DNA from: Streptomyces griseoviridis | GTDB taxonomy: Bacteria > Actinomycetota > Actinomycetes > Streptomycetales > Streptomycetaceae | Reading direction: 5' to 3' | NCBI GenBank assembly: GCA_014649155.1 | Contig: BMSM01000031.1 | Span: forward strand, 1 to 64,000 | Length of the DNA stretch: 64,000 nt | In this document: one piece after another, positions 45,571 to 53,023 of the stretch | How the letters are laid out: every line of letters begins with the position of its first letter | Numbering within the stretch: position 1 is the first letter of the stretch | The notes under the pieces: model-generated | What the model saw: only the letters and a program-made list of their open reading frames with translations | Told to the model about the DNA's origin: nothing | The model's database searches: none | Position numbers and translations under genes: made by a program

Positions 45571-46430
45571 TACAGCTCCTTGCGGAGATCCCGGAGGATC
45601 TCTTTTGTGCGATGTGCCGTAGCGGCCTGCGCCGCCATGCGGTCCATGACCTCCAGGTGGGTCGCCACCTCGGTACGCGCGTCCAGGTAGACGGCGCCGG
45701 TCAGGTACTCGCTGTAGACCATGTCCGGAAGTTCCGGCACGGCGAATCGGAAGAGCACGAACGGCCCGTACGTCCCCGGGTGCGGTCCGTTCTCGAACGG
45801 GACGACCTGAAGGGTGACCTGGGGCAGTTCCGCGGCCTCGAGCAGCCGGTCGACCTGCTCCCGCATGACGTCCGGGCCGCCGACCGGGCGGCGCAGAACG
45901 GTTTCGTCCATCACCACCCACAGCCGGGGCGCGTCCTTGCGGGTGAGCAGTTCCTGGCGTCGCATGCGCAGGTCGACGTGGCGTTCGATGTCGTCGGGGC
46001 GGGTCTGGCCGATGGCGCCCGACTTCAGCACGCCGCGCGCGTAGCCCTCGGTCTGCAGCAGCCCGGGGACGAAGTGCGGCTCGTAGGACCGGATGAGGGC
46101 CGCGGCGCCCTCCAGGCTGACGTACATCGAGAACCAGCCCGGCAGGATGTCGTGGAAGCGCTGCCACCACCCCGGCTTGTTGGCGTCCTCGGCCAGCAGG
46201 ACGAAGGCCTCGGCCTCCTCGTCGGAGACGCCGTACGCCTTCAGGAGCATCTGGAGGTACGGGATCTTCAGCGCGACCTCGGCCATCTCCATGCGGCGGA
46301 CCGTGGCGGGGGCGACGCGGAGGATGCGGGCGGCCTCCTCGCGCTTCATCCCGGCGCTTTCCCGCAGGTCCAGCAGGCGCCGGCCGAGTACGACCTGGCC
46401 GACCGTCGGCGCGGACCGCGGTTCGCTCAC
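45570..46430 (-). CDS. WhiJ-like XRE regulator with DUF5753 domain
   Basis: A 286-residue regulator. Residues about 12-70 form a helix-turn-helix (GRRLLDLRESAGMKREEAARILRVAPATVRRMEMAE), and residues about 95-270 a DUF5753 domain (LIRSYEPHFVPGLLQTEGYARGVL, RRQELLTRKDAPRLWVVMDETVLRRPVGG, LPQVTLQVVPFENGPHPGTYGPFVLFRF, VYLDARTEV). This is the architecture of WhiJ and its many Streptomyces paralogues, which control development with their DUF397 partners. It is divergent from the ATPase gene, and a palindrome lies between them. Confidence 0.95.
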   Translation of the reverse strand: MSEPRSAPTVGQVVLGRRLLDLRESAGMKREEAARILRVAPATVRRMEMAEVALKIPYLQMLLKAYGVSDEEAEAFVLLAEDANKPGWWQRFHDILPGWFSMYVSLEGAAALIRSYEPHFVPGLLQTEGYARGVLKSGAIGQTRPDDIERHVDLRMRRQELLTRKDAPRLWVVMDETVLRRPVGGPDVMREQVDRLLEAAELPQVTLQVVPFENGPHPGTYGPFVLFRFAVPELPDMVYSEYLTGAVYLDARTEVATHLEVMDRMAAQAATAHRTKEILRDLRKEL

Positions 46431-46804
46431 CGCTCCACCTCCACGAAGAGTCCCGTATCGCGTTCTGGCTCGTATCCGTGCGTACCAGCCCGTGACTGTC
46501 GGTACCGGTTCACACCTGCCGGCACTTGTCCGTCACCTGCCGGCACCGATCCGTACCTGTTCGCACTCGCCCGTACTCGTTCCCGAGCGCTGTCGGGCCG
46601 GCCACGAGCGCGCGCGGACAGCCCGGCGGCGCCCTCCGCGGGTCCGGTCCGGGGTCTGGTCAGACCTCGGGCCCGATCCGAAGTGGCGCCGCTCGACGTG
46701 CTGTTGCGAGCAGTGTGCCACGCCCGTCCAGAACGTCACACAGCACTCTGCAATTTTCAGAGTGACTCTTGCCAAGTGTTCTCGGCGGGGCGATAGTGGC
46801 AAGC
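46431..46804. other. Divergent control region of the WhiJ-like module
   Basis: 374 bases. It includes a 46490-46580 stretch with repeated CGTACC/CACCTG-like units and, nearer the ATPase gene, an AT-richer palindrome (46744-46764). No gene is supported in it. Confidence 0.6.
46744..46764. promoter_or_regulatory. Candidate operator of the WhiJ-like regulator
   Basis: Perfect 7-bp inverted repeat CACTCTG-CAATTTT-CAGAGTG in a locally AT-rich patch, about 40-60 bases upstream of the ATPase start and in the divergent promoter. It is the only clear palindrome in this 374-base gap. Confidence 0.65.
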
Positions 46805-47659
46805 GTGATTCCGTCCGCGCCTTTAGGAACAGAGGCCGCCGCGGGCCCCCACGGCCCGGGTGCCGCCACGGTGGCCGCCGCCTCCGGGCCGGCCGCCGAG
46901 CGCCGGTTCCGGTTCGAGCTGGCCGCCCACCCGGGCTCGCCCGCCCAGGCCAGACGTCTGACGCGCGCCCGGCTGACCGGCTGGTCGGTGTGTGAGGACA
47001 CCTGCGACACGGCGGCGCTGGTCGTCTCCGAGCTGGTCACCAACGCGATCGTGCACACGGCGAGCAGACACATAGTCTGCGAGTTGTCCGACCGCGCCGA
47101 CCTGGTCCGCATAGCCGTGCGCGACGAGGGCTGCGCGCCGGGCCAGCCCCAGCCGTCGTCCCGGCGACAGGCCGAGGACGAGCACGGCAGAGGGCTGCTG
47201 CTGGTCGACGCCCTGTGCCACTCCTGGGGCGCCCAGGAGCACGGCCCCGGCCTGCTGGTCTGGGCGGAACTGCCGCGCACGGCCGACACCGCGGACGCGG
47301 CTCCCGAAGCCCCGCTGCCGCCCGAGCGGACCGGCCCGCCCGCCGGCGCGCCCCTCGACCGCGAGCCGCGCGACGACCTCGGCTGGGGCGCCCGCCCCAA
47401 GCCGGGCGCCCCCGACCAGGCCCCCGGCTCCCCCGACGACGGCTCCGGCGACGACGACGGAACGCACACGCGGACCGAGGACGCCGCGCCCGCTCGGGCA
47501 CACGGCCACCAGGCGCACCACCAAGCTCAGCATCACCAAGCACAGCGCCACCAAGCCCAGCAACAGCAGGCGCAACAACAGGCGCAGCACCACCAAGCGC
47601 TCCACCACATGGCACGGCGCGCGACACAACGGCACGGAACGGGGGGTGAACGGCTGTGA
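46805..47659 (+). CDS. HATPase_c (RsbW-type) ATP-binding protein with His/Gln-rich tail
   Basis: About 284 residues. Residues about 35-155 form a GHKL ATPase domain of the anti-sigma type: ARLTGWSVCEDTCDTAALVVSELVTNAIVHT (N box), VRIAVRDEGCAPGQPQ and DEHGRGLLLVDALCHSWG. The rest is a Pro/Asp-rich linker and an exceptional tail (HHQAQ, RHQAQQQQAQQQAQHHQALHH) that is nearly all His, Gln and Ala. Such single-domain ATPases occur beside WhiJ-like/DUF397 pairs. The start is GTG at 46805 or at 46796; neither has a strong ribosome-binding site. Confidence 0.85.
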   Translation: MIPSAPLGTEAAAGPHGPGAATVAAASGPAAERRFRFELAAHPGSPAQARRLTRARLTGWSVCEDTCDTAALVVSELVTNAIVHTASRHIVCELSDRADLVRIAVRDEGCAPGQPQPSSRRQAEDEHGRGLLLVDALCHSWGAQEHGPGLLVWAELPRTADTADAAPEAPLPPERTGPPAGAPLDREPRDDLGWGARPKPGAPDQAPGSPDDGSGDDDGTHTRTEDAAPARAHGHQAHHQAQHHQAQRHQAQQQQAQQQAQHHQALHHMARRATQRHGTGGERL

Positions 47660-48090
47660 CGGCAGCATCAGGCGCTCGGGTACTCGGCCTGGACACGCTG
47701 GTCGGCCTCCAGCGCAGACTGCGTGCGCCGGGGACACCGCACCGTCTCCCCGTCCCCGACGGCATGAGCGCCCCACTGGGGTGCGACGCGGTGGCGGTCC
47801 CACCGATCCTGGGCCAGCAGGTGCTGCCCCGGCTGCCCCGCGTGGGCTGCGTCTACGCCGACGAGGCGCACTGGTGGTGGATCGTCCCGTCCGACTCCGA
47901 CTACGCCATGGACTGGCCGGCGCCGGCCCGGTACGCCGCGGGCGCGGTCCTGCCCGACTCGCCCCACGTCCCCGGCCTGCTCTACCGCCCGGACGGAGAG
48001 GTCCCCTACACTCCGCCGATCCCCCTCTACCTCGCGGTGTGCCGACTGACCGGCACCACCCCGGCCTGGTCCCGCCCGATCTCCGCGTGA
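47656..48090 (+). CDS. Small conserved-type protein of unknown function in the WhiJ-like module
   Basis: A 144-residue protein whose GTG start overlaps the ATPase stop (GTGA), so it is translationally coupled. It contains PPILGQQVLPRLPRVGCVYADEAHWWWIVPSDSDYAMDWPAPARYAAGAVL, rich in Trp and Tyr, with no membrane segment or signal. I do not recognise a named domain. Its coupling implies it works with the ATPase. Confidence 0.75.
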   Translation: MTAASGARVLGLDTLVGLQRRLRAPGTPHRLPVPDGMSAPLGCDAVAVPPILGQQVLPRLPRVGCVYADEAHWWWIVPSDSDYAMDWPAPARYAAGAVLPDSPHVPGLLYRPDGEVPYTPPIPLYLAVCRLTGTTPAWSRPISA

Positions 48091-48163
48091 CCACCGCGCG
48101 TCACCGCGGCGCGTCACCCCGCCCATGACCACCGCACCTCACCGCGGCGCGCCGCCCCGCCCA
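48088..48163. repeat. 38-bp tandem duplication after the small protein gene
   Basis: Units 48088-48125 and 48126-48163, identical at 34 of 38 bases. The first unit begins with the TGA of the preceding gene; a degenerate third copy follows. Confidence 0.8.
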
Positions 48164-48404
48164 TGATCACGCACCGCACCACCCGCGCCCGCCCCATCAC
48201 CCCGGCGCGCGTCCGCAACGCGCGCCCACCGCATGCCCCCGCGCGCCACCGTATGACCACCCCGTGACCCGGGGCTCCCGCCACCCCTGCCACCGGCTGC
48301 CGTGATGCGCCCGCGCGCACCGGACTCCCCCGGGACGCGCCCTGTCCCCGTGCCGGCTCCCCGGCCATAGTGGCCGTTCGTCCACGATCCGGGGGAGGCC
48401 GACG
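48091..48404. other. Intergenic region before the ABC exporter
   Basis: 314 bases beginning with the 38-bp repeats and followed by CGCGC-rich sequence. No gene or clear terminator; the ABC gene's ribosome-binding site is at its end. Confidence 0.5.
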
Positions 48405-50345
48405 GTGCGGAAGAAGCGTGGTCCGGAGCCGGCCGGGGTGTCGGAGTCGGAGCGGCTGCTCTTCGGCGGGCCACTCCGTTACGACATGGGCTGGAACCAG
48501 CACTCCGAGGCGTTCCTGGAGCTGAACTTCCGGTCCATGGTGACCCGGCTGCCCTCCCTGCTCGCCGCCAGTCTGAGGCTCGCCCGGCAGGCCGACCCGG
48601 TCGCCGCGCGGACCGTCCTGGCCGCCGAGGCGGCGCGGGGCGTGGCGCAGGCGGTGAGTCTGCTGGCCGTCAACGACGTGCTGGGCCGGCTGATGGCACC
48701 CGGGCCGATCGAGGGGCGGCTGCGCGAGGCCCTGCCCGCGCTGGTCACGGTCGCCGCGGTGATGATGGTCGCGGCCCTGCTGCGGGCGGCCACCACCTAC
48801 GCCACCGGACGGCTGGAACCCAAGGTGGAGCGGGTGGCCACGGAGCAGTACCTGGAGCGGGCCGCGGAGGTGGAGCTGTCCGCCATCGAGGACCACGCCT
48901 TCCACAAACTGCTGGACACCGCGCAGTACGGGGCCGTCTCGGCCCGCCACATGATCGCGTACAGCGCGCGGGTGATCAACGGGATGATCTCGCTGGTGGC
49001 CGCCGCGGGCGTGCTGACCGTGCTGCACCCGGCGCTGCTGCCGCTGCTGGTGACGATGACGCTGCCGAGCGCCTGGAGCGCGCTGACGGTGGCCCGGCGG
49101 CGGTACGCGTCGTTCCAGGCGTGGGTCCAGCACGTCCGCGCGGGACGGCTGATCGCCGGCCTGCTCATCGAGCCCGAGGCCGCGCCGGAGATCCGGGTGC
49201 ACGGGGTGGGCGGGTTCCTCCTGCGGCACTACCGGGCGATGTCGGAGACGGCGGAGGCGGAGCAGACCCGGCTGGCGGCGCTGGCGGCCCGTACGGGGCT
49301 GATCGCGGCGGCCTGGACGGGGCTGGCGACGGCGGCGACGTACGCGACGCTCGGCGGACTGCTGCTGGGCGGCGCGATGGCGTTGTCGGTGGCGGGTACC
49401 GCGGTGATCGCGATCCGCACCGGTTCACAGAGCCTGGAGAGCCTGGTGGTGGAGGTGAACGCGCTGCACGAGGAGGCGCTGTTCGTCGGCGACCTGGAGC
49501 GGCTGCACGTGGAGGCGGCCGAGCGGACGATCCCGGTCGGCGGCGCCGCGCTGCCCGCCGAGCCGCGGGAGATCCGCTTCGAGAACGTCACGTTCCGCTA
49601 CCCGGGCGACACCGCCCGCCCCGCCCTCGACGACGTCTCGCTCTCCCTTCCCCTCGGCCGGATCATCGCGCTCGTCGGGGAGAACGGCTCCGGCAAGACC
49701 ACGCTGGTCAAGCTGCTCTCCGGGCTCTACACCCCGGACCGCGGACGCATCCTCTGGGACGGTGTGGACGCCGCGACCGCGGACCGCCGGCAGCTGGCCG
49801 ACCGGATCGCGATGGTGGCGCAGGACTTCAAGCGCTGGCCGTTCACCGCCCGGGTGAACGTGGCCGTGGGCCGCTCCGCCGCGCCGCTCGACGACGAGCG
49901 GGTGGCCGCCGCGGTCGCCGAGGCCGGCGCCGGGGAGGTGGTCGCGGATCTGCCGCGCGGCCTCGACACCCTGCTCGCCCGGCACTTCACGGGCGGCCAC
50001 GAGCTGTCCGGCGGCCAGTGGCAGCGGCTCGGGATCGCGCGGGCGGCGTACCGGCGGGGCCGCATCCTGGTGGTGGACGAGCCGACGGCGGCCCTGGACG
50101 CGCGGGCGGAGCTGGCGGTCTTCGAGAAGATCCGGGCGCTGGCCGGAAGCGGCCAGACGGTGGTCCTGATCACCCACCGGCTGGCGTCGGTGCGCCACGC
50201 GGACCTCGTGCACGTGCTGGACCAGGGGCGGCTCGTGGAGTCCGGGACGCCCGACGAACTGCTCGCCACCGGCGGTGTCTACGCCGAGCTGTACGCGCTC
50301 CAGGCCGAGCAGTTCACGAAGGTGCCCGCGCCCAAGCCGGCCTGA
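48405..50345 (+). CDS. ABC transporter, fused permease and ATPase (exporter type)
   Basis: A 646-residue half-transporter. Five or six hydrophobic segments lie within residues about 50-330, followed by a complete nucleotide-binding domain: Walker A LVGENGSGKTTLVKLLSGL (residue about 425), Q-loop MVAQDFKRWPFT, signature HELSGGQWQRLGIARA, Walker B GRILVVDEPTAALDARAE and switch histidine ITHRLASV. The substrate is unknown; the order TMD-ABC and the degenerate TMD resemble exporters of peptides found next to RiPP genes. GTG start with GGGGGAGG upstream. A 61-residue convergent gene lies just downstream. Confidence 0.93.
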   Translation: MRKKRGPEPAGVSESERLLFGGPLRYDMGWNQHSEAFLELNFRSMVTRLPSLLAASLRLARQADPVAARTVLAAEAARGVAQAVSLLAVNDVLGRLMAPGPIEGRLREALPALVTVAAVMMVAALLRAATTYATGRLEPKVERVATEQYLERAAEVELSAIEDHAFHKLLDTAQYGAVSARHMIAYSARVINGMISLVAAAGVLTVLHPALLPLLVTMTLPSAWSALTVARRRYASFQAWVQHVRAGRLIAGLLIEPEAAPEIRVHGVGGFLLRHYRAMSETAEAEQTRLAALAARTGLIAAAWTGLATAATYATLGGLLLGGAMALSVAGTAVIAIRTGSQSLESLVVEVNALHEEALFVGDLERLHVEAAERTIPVGGAALPAEPREIRFENVTFRYPGDTARPALDDVSLSLPLGRIIALVGENGSGKTTLVKLLSGLYTPDRGRILWDGVDAATADRRQLADRIAMVAQDFKRWPFTARVNVAVGRSAAPLDDERVAAAVAEAGAGEVVADLPRGLDTLLARHFTGGHELSGGQWQRLGIARAAYRRGRILVVDEPTAALDARAELAVFEKIRALAGSGQTVVLITHRLASVRHADLVHVLDQGRLVESGTPDELLATGGVYAELYALQAEQFTKVPAPKPA

Positions 50346-50394
50346 TCCGCCGGAAGCCGGCCCGACCTGCCGGGCGGGGACCGGACCGACCGGC

Positions 50395-50580
50395 TCAGGC
50401 GGCGGCGTCCCCCGCGGCGTCGCCACCCCGCACGATCACCAGGAACATGTCCGTCGCGAGGTCCATGACGACCTCGGCGGGCAGGCCCTCCCGGCGCCGC
50501 GCGTCCGCGAACTCCTCGGCCGGCCAGGAACCTCGCGGTCCGCCGGCGGGGAAGCGTTCGAGCACTGTTCGCCCGTTCAC
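50395..50580 (-). CDS. Small 61-residue protein, unknown function
   Basis: A 61-residue protein with a GTG start and a strong GGAGG six bases upstream. It reads VLERFPAGGPRGSWPAEEFAD, then PAEVVMDLATDMFLVIVRG, ending in Ala/Asp residues. The hydrophobic core VVMDLATDMFLVIV looks like a folded beta-strand region rather than a signal or leader peptide. Convergent with the ABC exporter, 49 bases apart. I do not recognise the family, but the ribosome-binding site and sensible composition favour a real gene. Confidence 0.65.
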   Translation of the reverse strand: MNGRTVLERFPAGGPRGSWPAEEFADARRREGLPAEVVMDLATDMFLVIVRGGDAAGDAAA

Positions 50581-50734
50581 CCTGCACCTCCATCAGCGCT
50601 GCACTCGTAGAGTTAAACGCCAACGATGGGGTGAACGGCCCGTGAAGTGACGCTACTGAGACGTAGTTGACACCCGTTCACCGCAAAGAGTGAGGAAGAT
50701 CTCGGCTTTTCGGGCGCTCCCCGTACGCGGCGTC

Positions 50735-51442
50735 TCAGCCGTCGTACCCGTCGCACTCGTCATACTCGTCGTGGTACCGGACGCGTTCACTGCCCGCAGG
50801 CGCCCCGAAGGCCGACGCGCGCCCCTTCGGTTCCTCCCACGCCTCCTGGCGCCCCAGTGCCGTCAGGTCGAGCAGGCTGGTGGTGGAGCCGAGGCAGTCG
50901 AGGCCGCGTTCGTACGTCGAGTACGTGTGGAAGACGCGGCCGTGGTCGCGCAGGAAGCAGCTCAGGCCGGGCCGCTCGGTCAGCTCCCCCTCGTGTTCGA
51001 GGGTGACCTCGTAGTCGTCGTTGAAGTCGCTGACGTACGACGAGTACCAGGGCACCGTCCAGCCCATCCGCGCCTTGAACGGCAGGATCTTCGGGTACGG
51101 CGCCCGGGACACCACCGCGAAGGCGGTGCCGCGGGCCCGCAGGTGCGCCAGGTGGCCGATCTGGTCCAGGAAGGCCGAGCAGCTGCGGCAGCCGGCGTCC
51201 CACTCGGGGGCGAACATGAAGTGCTGGACGACGAGCTGGCGCCGTCCCTCGAACAGGTCGAGCAGCGTGGCCTTGCCGTCGCCGCCCTCGAACACGTACT
51301 CCTTGTCGACCTCCACCATGGGCAGCCTGCGCCGTTCGGCGTTGAGCGCGTCCCGCGCGCGCGTGGCCGCCTTCTCCTTGGCCAGCAATGCCTCGCGCGC
51401 CACACGCCATTCACGGCGGGAGACGATCTCCGGAAGCGACAT
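50735..51442 (-). CDS. DUF899 (thioredoxin-fold) protein
   Basis: A 235-residue DUF899 protein with thioredoxin-like fold. Signature blocks: EIVSRREWRVAREALLAKEKAATRARDALNAERRRLPMVEVDKEYVFEG, LVVQHFMFAPEWDAGCRSCSAFLDQIGHL with the C-X2-C pair (GCRSC), FAVVSRAPYPKILPFKARMGWTVPWYSSYVSDFNDDY and HTYSTYERGLDCL. It probably acts as a cytoplasmic thiol reductase or peroxidase-like protein. Full length and monocistronic. Confidence 0.93.
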   Translation of the reverse strand: MSLPEIVSRREWRVAREALLAKEKAATRARDALNAERRRLPMVEVDKEYVFEGGDGKATLLDLFEGRRQLVVQHFMFAPEWDAGCRSCSAFLDQIGHLAHLRARGTAFAVVSRAPYPKILPFKARMGWTVPWYSSYVSDFNDDYEVTLEHEGELTERPGLSCFLRDHGRVFHTYSTYERGLDCLGSTTSLLDLTALGRQEAWEEPKGRASAFGAPAGSERVRYHDEYDECDGYDG

Positions 51443-51561
51443 GGGCTCCTCCTGCTACGACGGTCCGTCGGGAGGTGGACCGGCCGGAGCGACGGAACTC
51501 ATCGCGGCGCGCGAGAAAATTCTCCGCGCCCTCGTCCGTGCCCTCCCGGACACCGTCCGGC

Positions 51562-52953
51562 TCAGGTGTCGTACGTCTGGACGCGCCGCCCGCGCCCGCG
51601 CCCGCGCCCGACCAGCGCGGGAAGCCGCCGCTCCAGTTCCGCCGCCACGGACGGGACGTCGAGGGTGAGCAGCTCGCGCTCCCGCATCAGGACCCGGCCG
51701 TCGACGATCGTGGTGCGTACGTCGGAGGAGCGGACGCTGTGCACCAGGGTGGCGGCGAGGTCGTGGACCGGTCGCGTGTGGGGTCCGGTGAGGTCGACCA
51801 GGATCAGGTCGGCCCGCCGCCCCGGCGCGACACTGCCGACCGATTCGCCCAGGCCGACCGCGCGGGCGCTCTGCAGCGTGGCGTGGTGCAGCGCCTGACG
51901 GGCGGTCAGCCAGCGCGGATCGCCCTCGCCCTGCTTCTGGACCAGCGCGGTGAGCGCCATCGCCTCCCACACGTCGAGGGAGTTGTTGGAGGCGGCGCCG
52001 TCCGTGGCGAGGCCCACGTCCACGCCGGCGGAGCGCAGGGCGCGGACCGGGGTGGTGGCGGGCCAGGCGAACTTGAGGTAGCCGCGGGGCGCGGTCGCCA
52101 CCGCCGTACGGCCGCCCGCGCGGGCGAGGAGCGGCAGGTCCCGGTCGAGGATGCCGGTGCCGTGCGCGATCAGCAGATCGGTGTCGAGGATGCCGGTGCG
52201 GGCCAGGATCTCGACGGGGGTGGCGCCGTGCCGGGCGAGGCTGGTCCGGGTCTGGTCGCGGTTCTCGGCGGCGTGCAGATGCACGGGCAGCGCGTGTTCG
52301 CGGGCGAGCGCCGCGGTGGCGGCGAGGTCGGCCTCGGTGACGGTGTAGGGGGCGTGCGGGGCGAGGGCGGTGGTGATCCGTCCGCCGGCCGCGCCCCGGC
52401 GCCGCAGCGCGAAGTCAAGAGAGACCTCTCGCCCCTCGCGCCCCTGTGAGGAGAAGTACGCCTGGCCCAGCAGCGCCCGCAGCCCGCACTCGGTGACGAC
52501 GTCGGCGACGGTGTCCATGGCGAAGTAGTGGTCGGCGAAGCAGGTCACGCCGGCCCGGATCATCTCAGCGCAGGCGAGCCGGGCGCCCAGCTCGATGTCG
52601 CGGGCGGTGAGGCCCGACTCGACCGGCCAGACGACCTCGTTGAACCACTCCTCGGTGGGCAGGTCCTCGGCGAGGCCGCGCAGGGCCACCATGGGCGCGT
52701 GCGTATGGCAGTTGATGAGCCCGGGGAGCGCCGCCTGACCGCGCGCGTCGATGCGCTCGGCGGCCTCCAGGCCGGACACCTCGGCGGCGGTGGTCACGGC
52801 CTGCACCACGCCGTCGCGTACGACGATGCCGGCGTCCGCCACGAAGGCGATGTGCTCCGGATCGGCGGCCGTCTCCTCGTGGACGAGGACGGTGCATCCG
52901 GTGATGACGAGATCGGCGGGCCGGGCCCCAGGGGGCTGCGCGTGCTGCGTCAT
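51562..52953 (-). CDS. Amidohydrolase-family deaminase (TrzA/MtaD-like)
   Basis: A 463-residue metal-dependent amidohydrolase of the TrzA/AtzB/5'-methylthioadenosine-S-adenosylhomocysteine deaminase type. Metal ligands: GLINCHTHAPM near residue 83, VHLHAAENRDQT, GILDTDLLIAHGTG and GLATDGAASNNSLDVWEAM; the beta-sandwich closes with VGSVAPGRRADLILVDL. Likely substrate is an aminated purine, pyrimidine or nucleoside. ATG at 52953. Independent of the hydantoin genes further right. Confidence 0.93.
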   Translation of the reverse strand: MTQHAQPPGARPADLVITGCTVLVHEETAADPEHIAFVADAGIVVRDGVVQAVTTAAEVSGLEAAERIDARGQAALPGLINCHTHAPMVALRGLAEDLPTEEWFNEVVWPVESGLTARDIELGARLACAEMIRAGVTCFADHYFAMDTVADVVTECGLRALLGQAYFSSQGREGREVSLDFALRRRGAAGGRITTALAPHAPYTVTEADLAATAALAREHALPVHLHAAENRDQTRTSLARHGATPVEILARTGILDTDLLIAHGTGILDRDLPLLARAGGRTAVATAPRGYLKFAWPATTPVRALRSAGVDVGLATDGAASNNSLDVWEAMALTALVQKQGEGDPRWLTARQALHHATLQSARAVGLGESVGSVAPGRRADLILVDLTGPHTRPVHDLAATLVHSVRSSDVRTTIVDGRVLMRERELLTLDVPSVAAELERRLPALVGRGRGRGRRVQTYDT

Positions 52954-53023
52954 GGGGCCACCGTACGGCGGGGCACGGTGGCGCGGGGGCCCGGTGGCGC
53001 GGAGGCCCGGTGGCGCGGGCGCG

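Noticed and set aside
51562..52953. Amidohydrolase as the missing hydantoinase
   Set aside because: Its motifs are of the TrzA/MtaD deaminase type, and it is 4.5 kb away with its own context.
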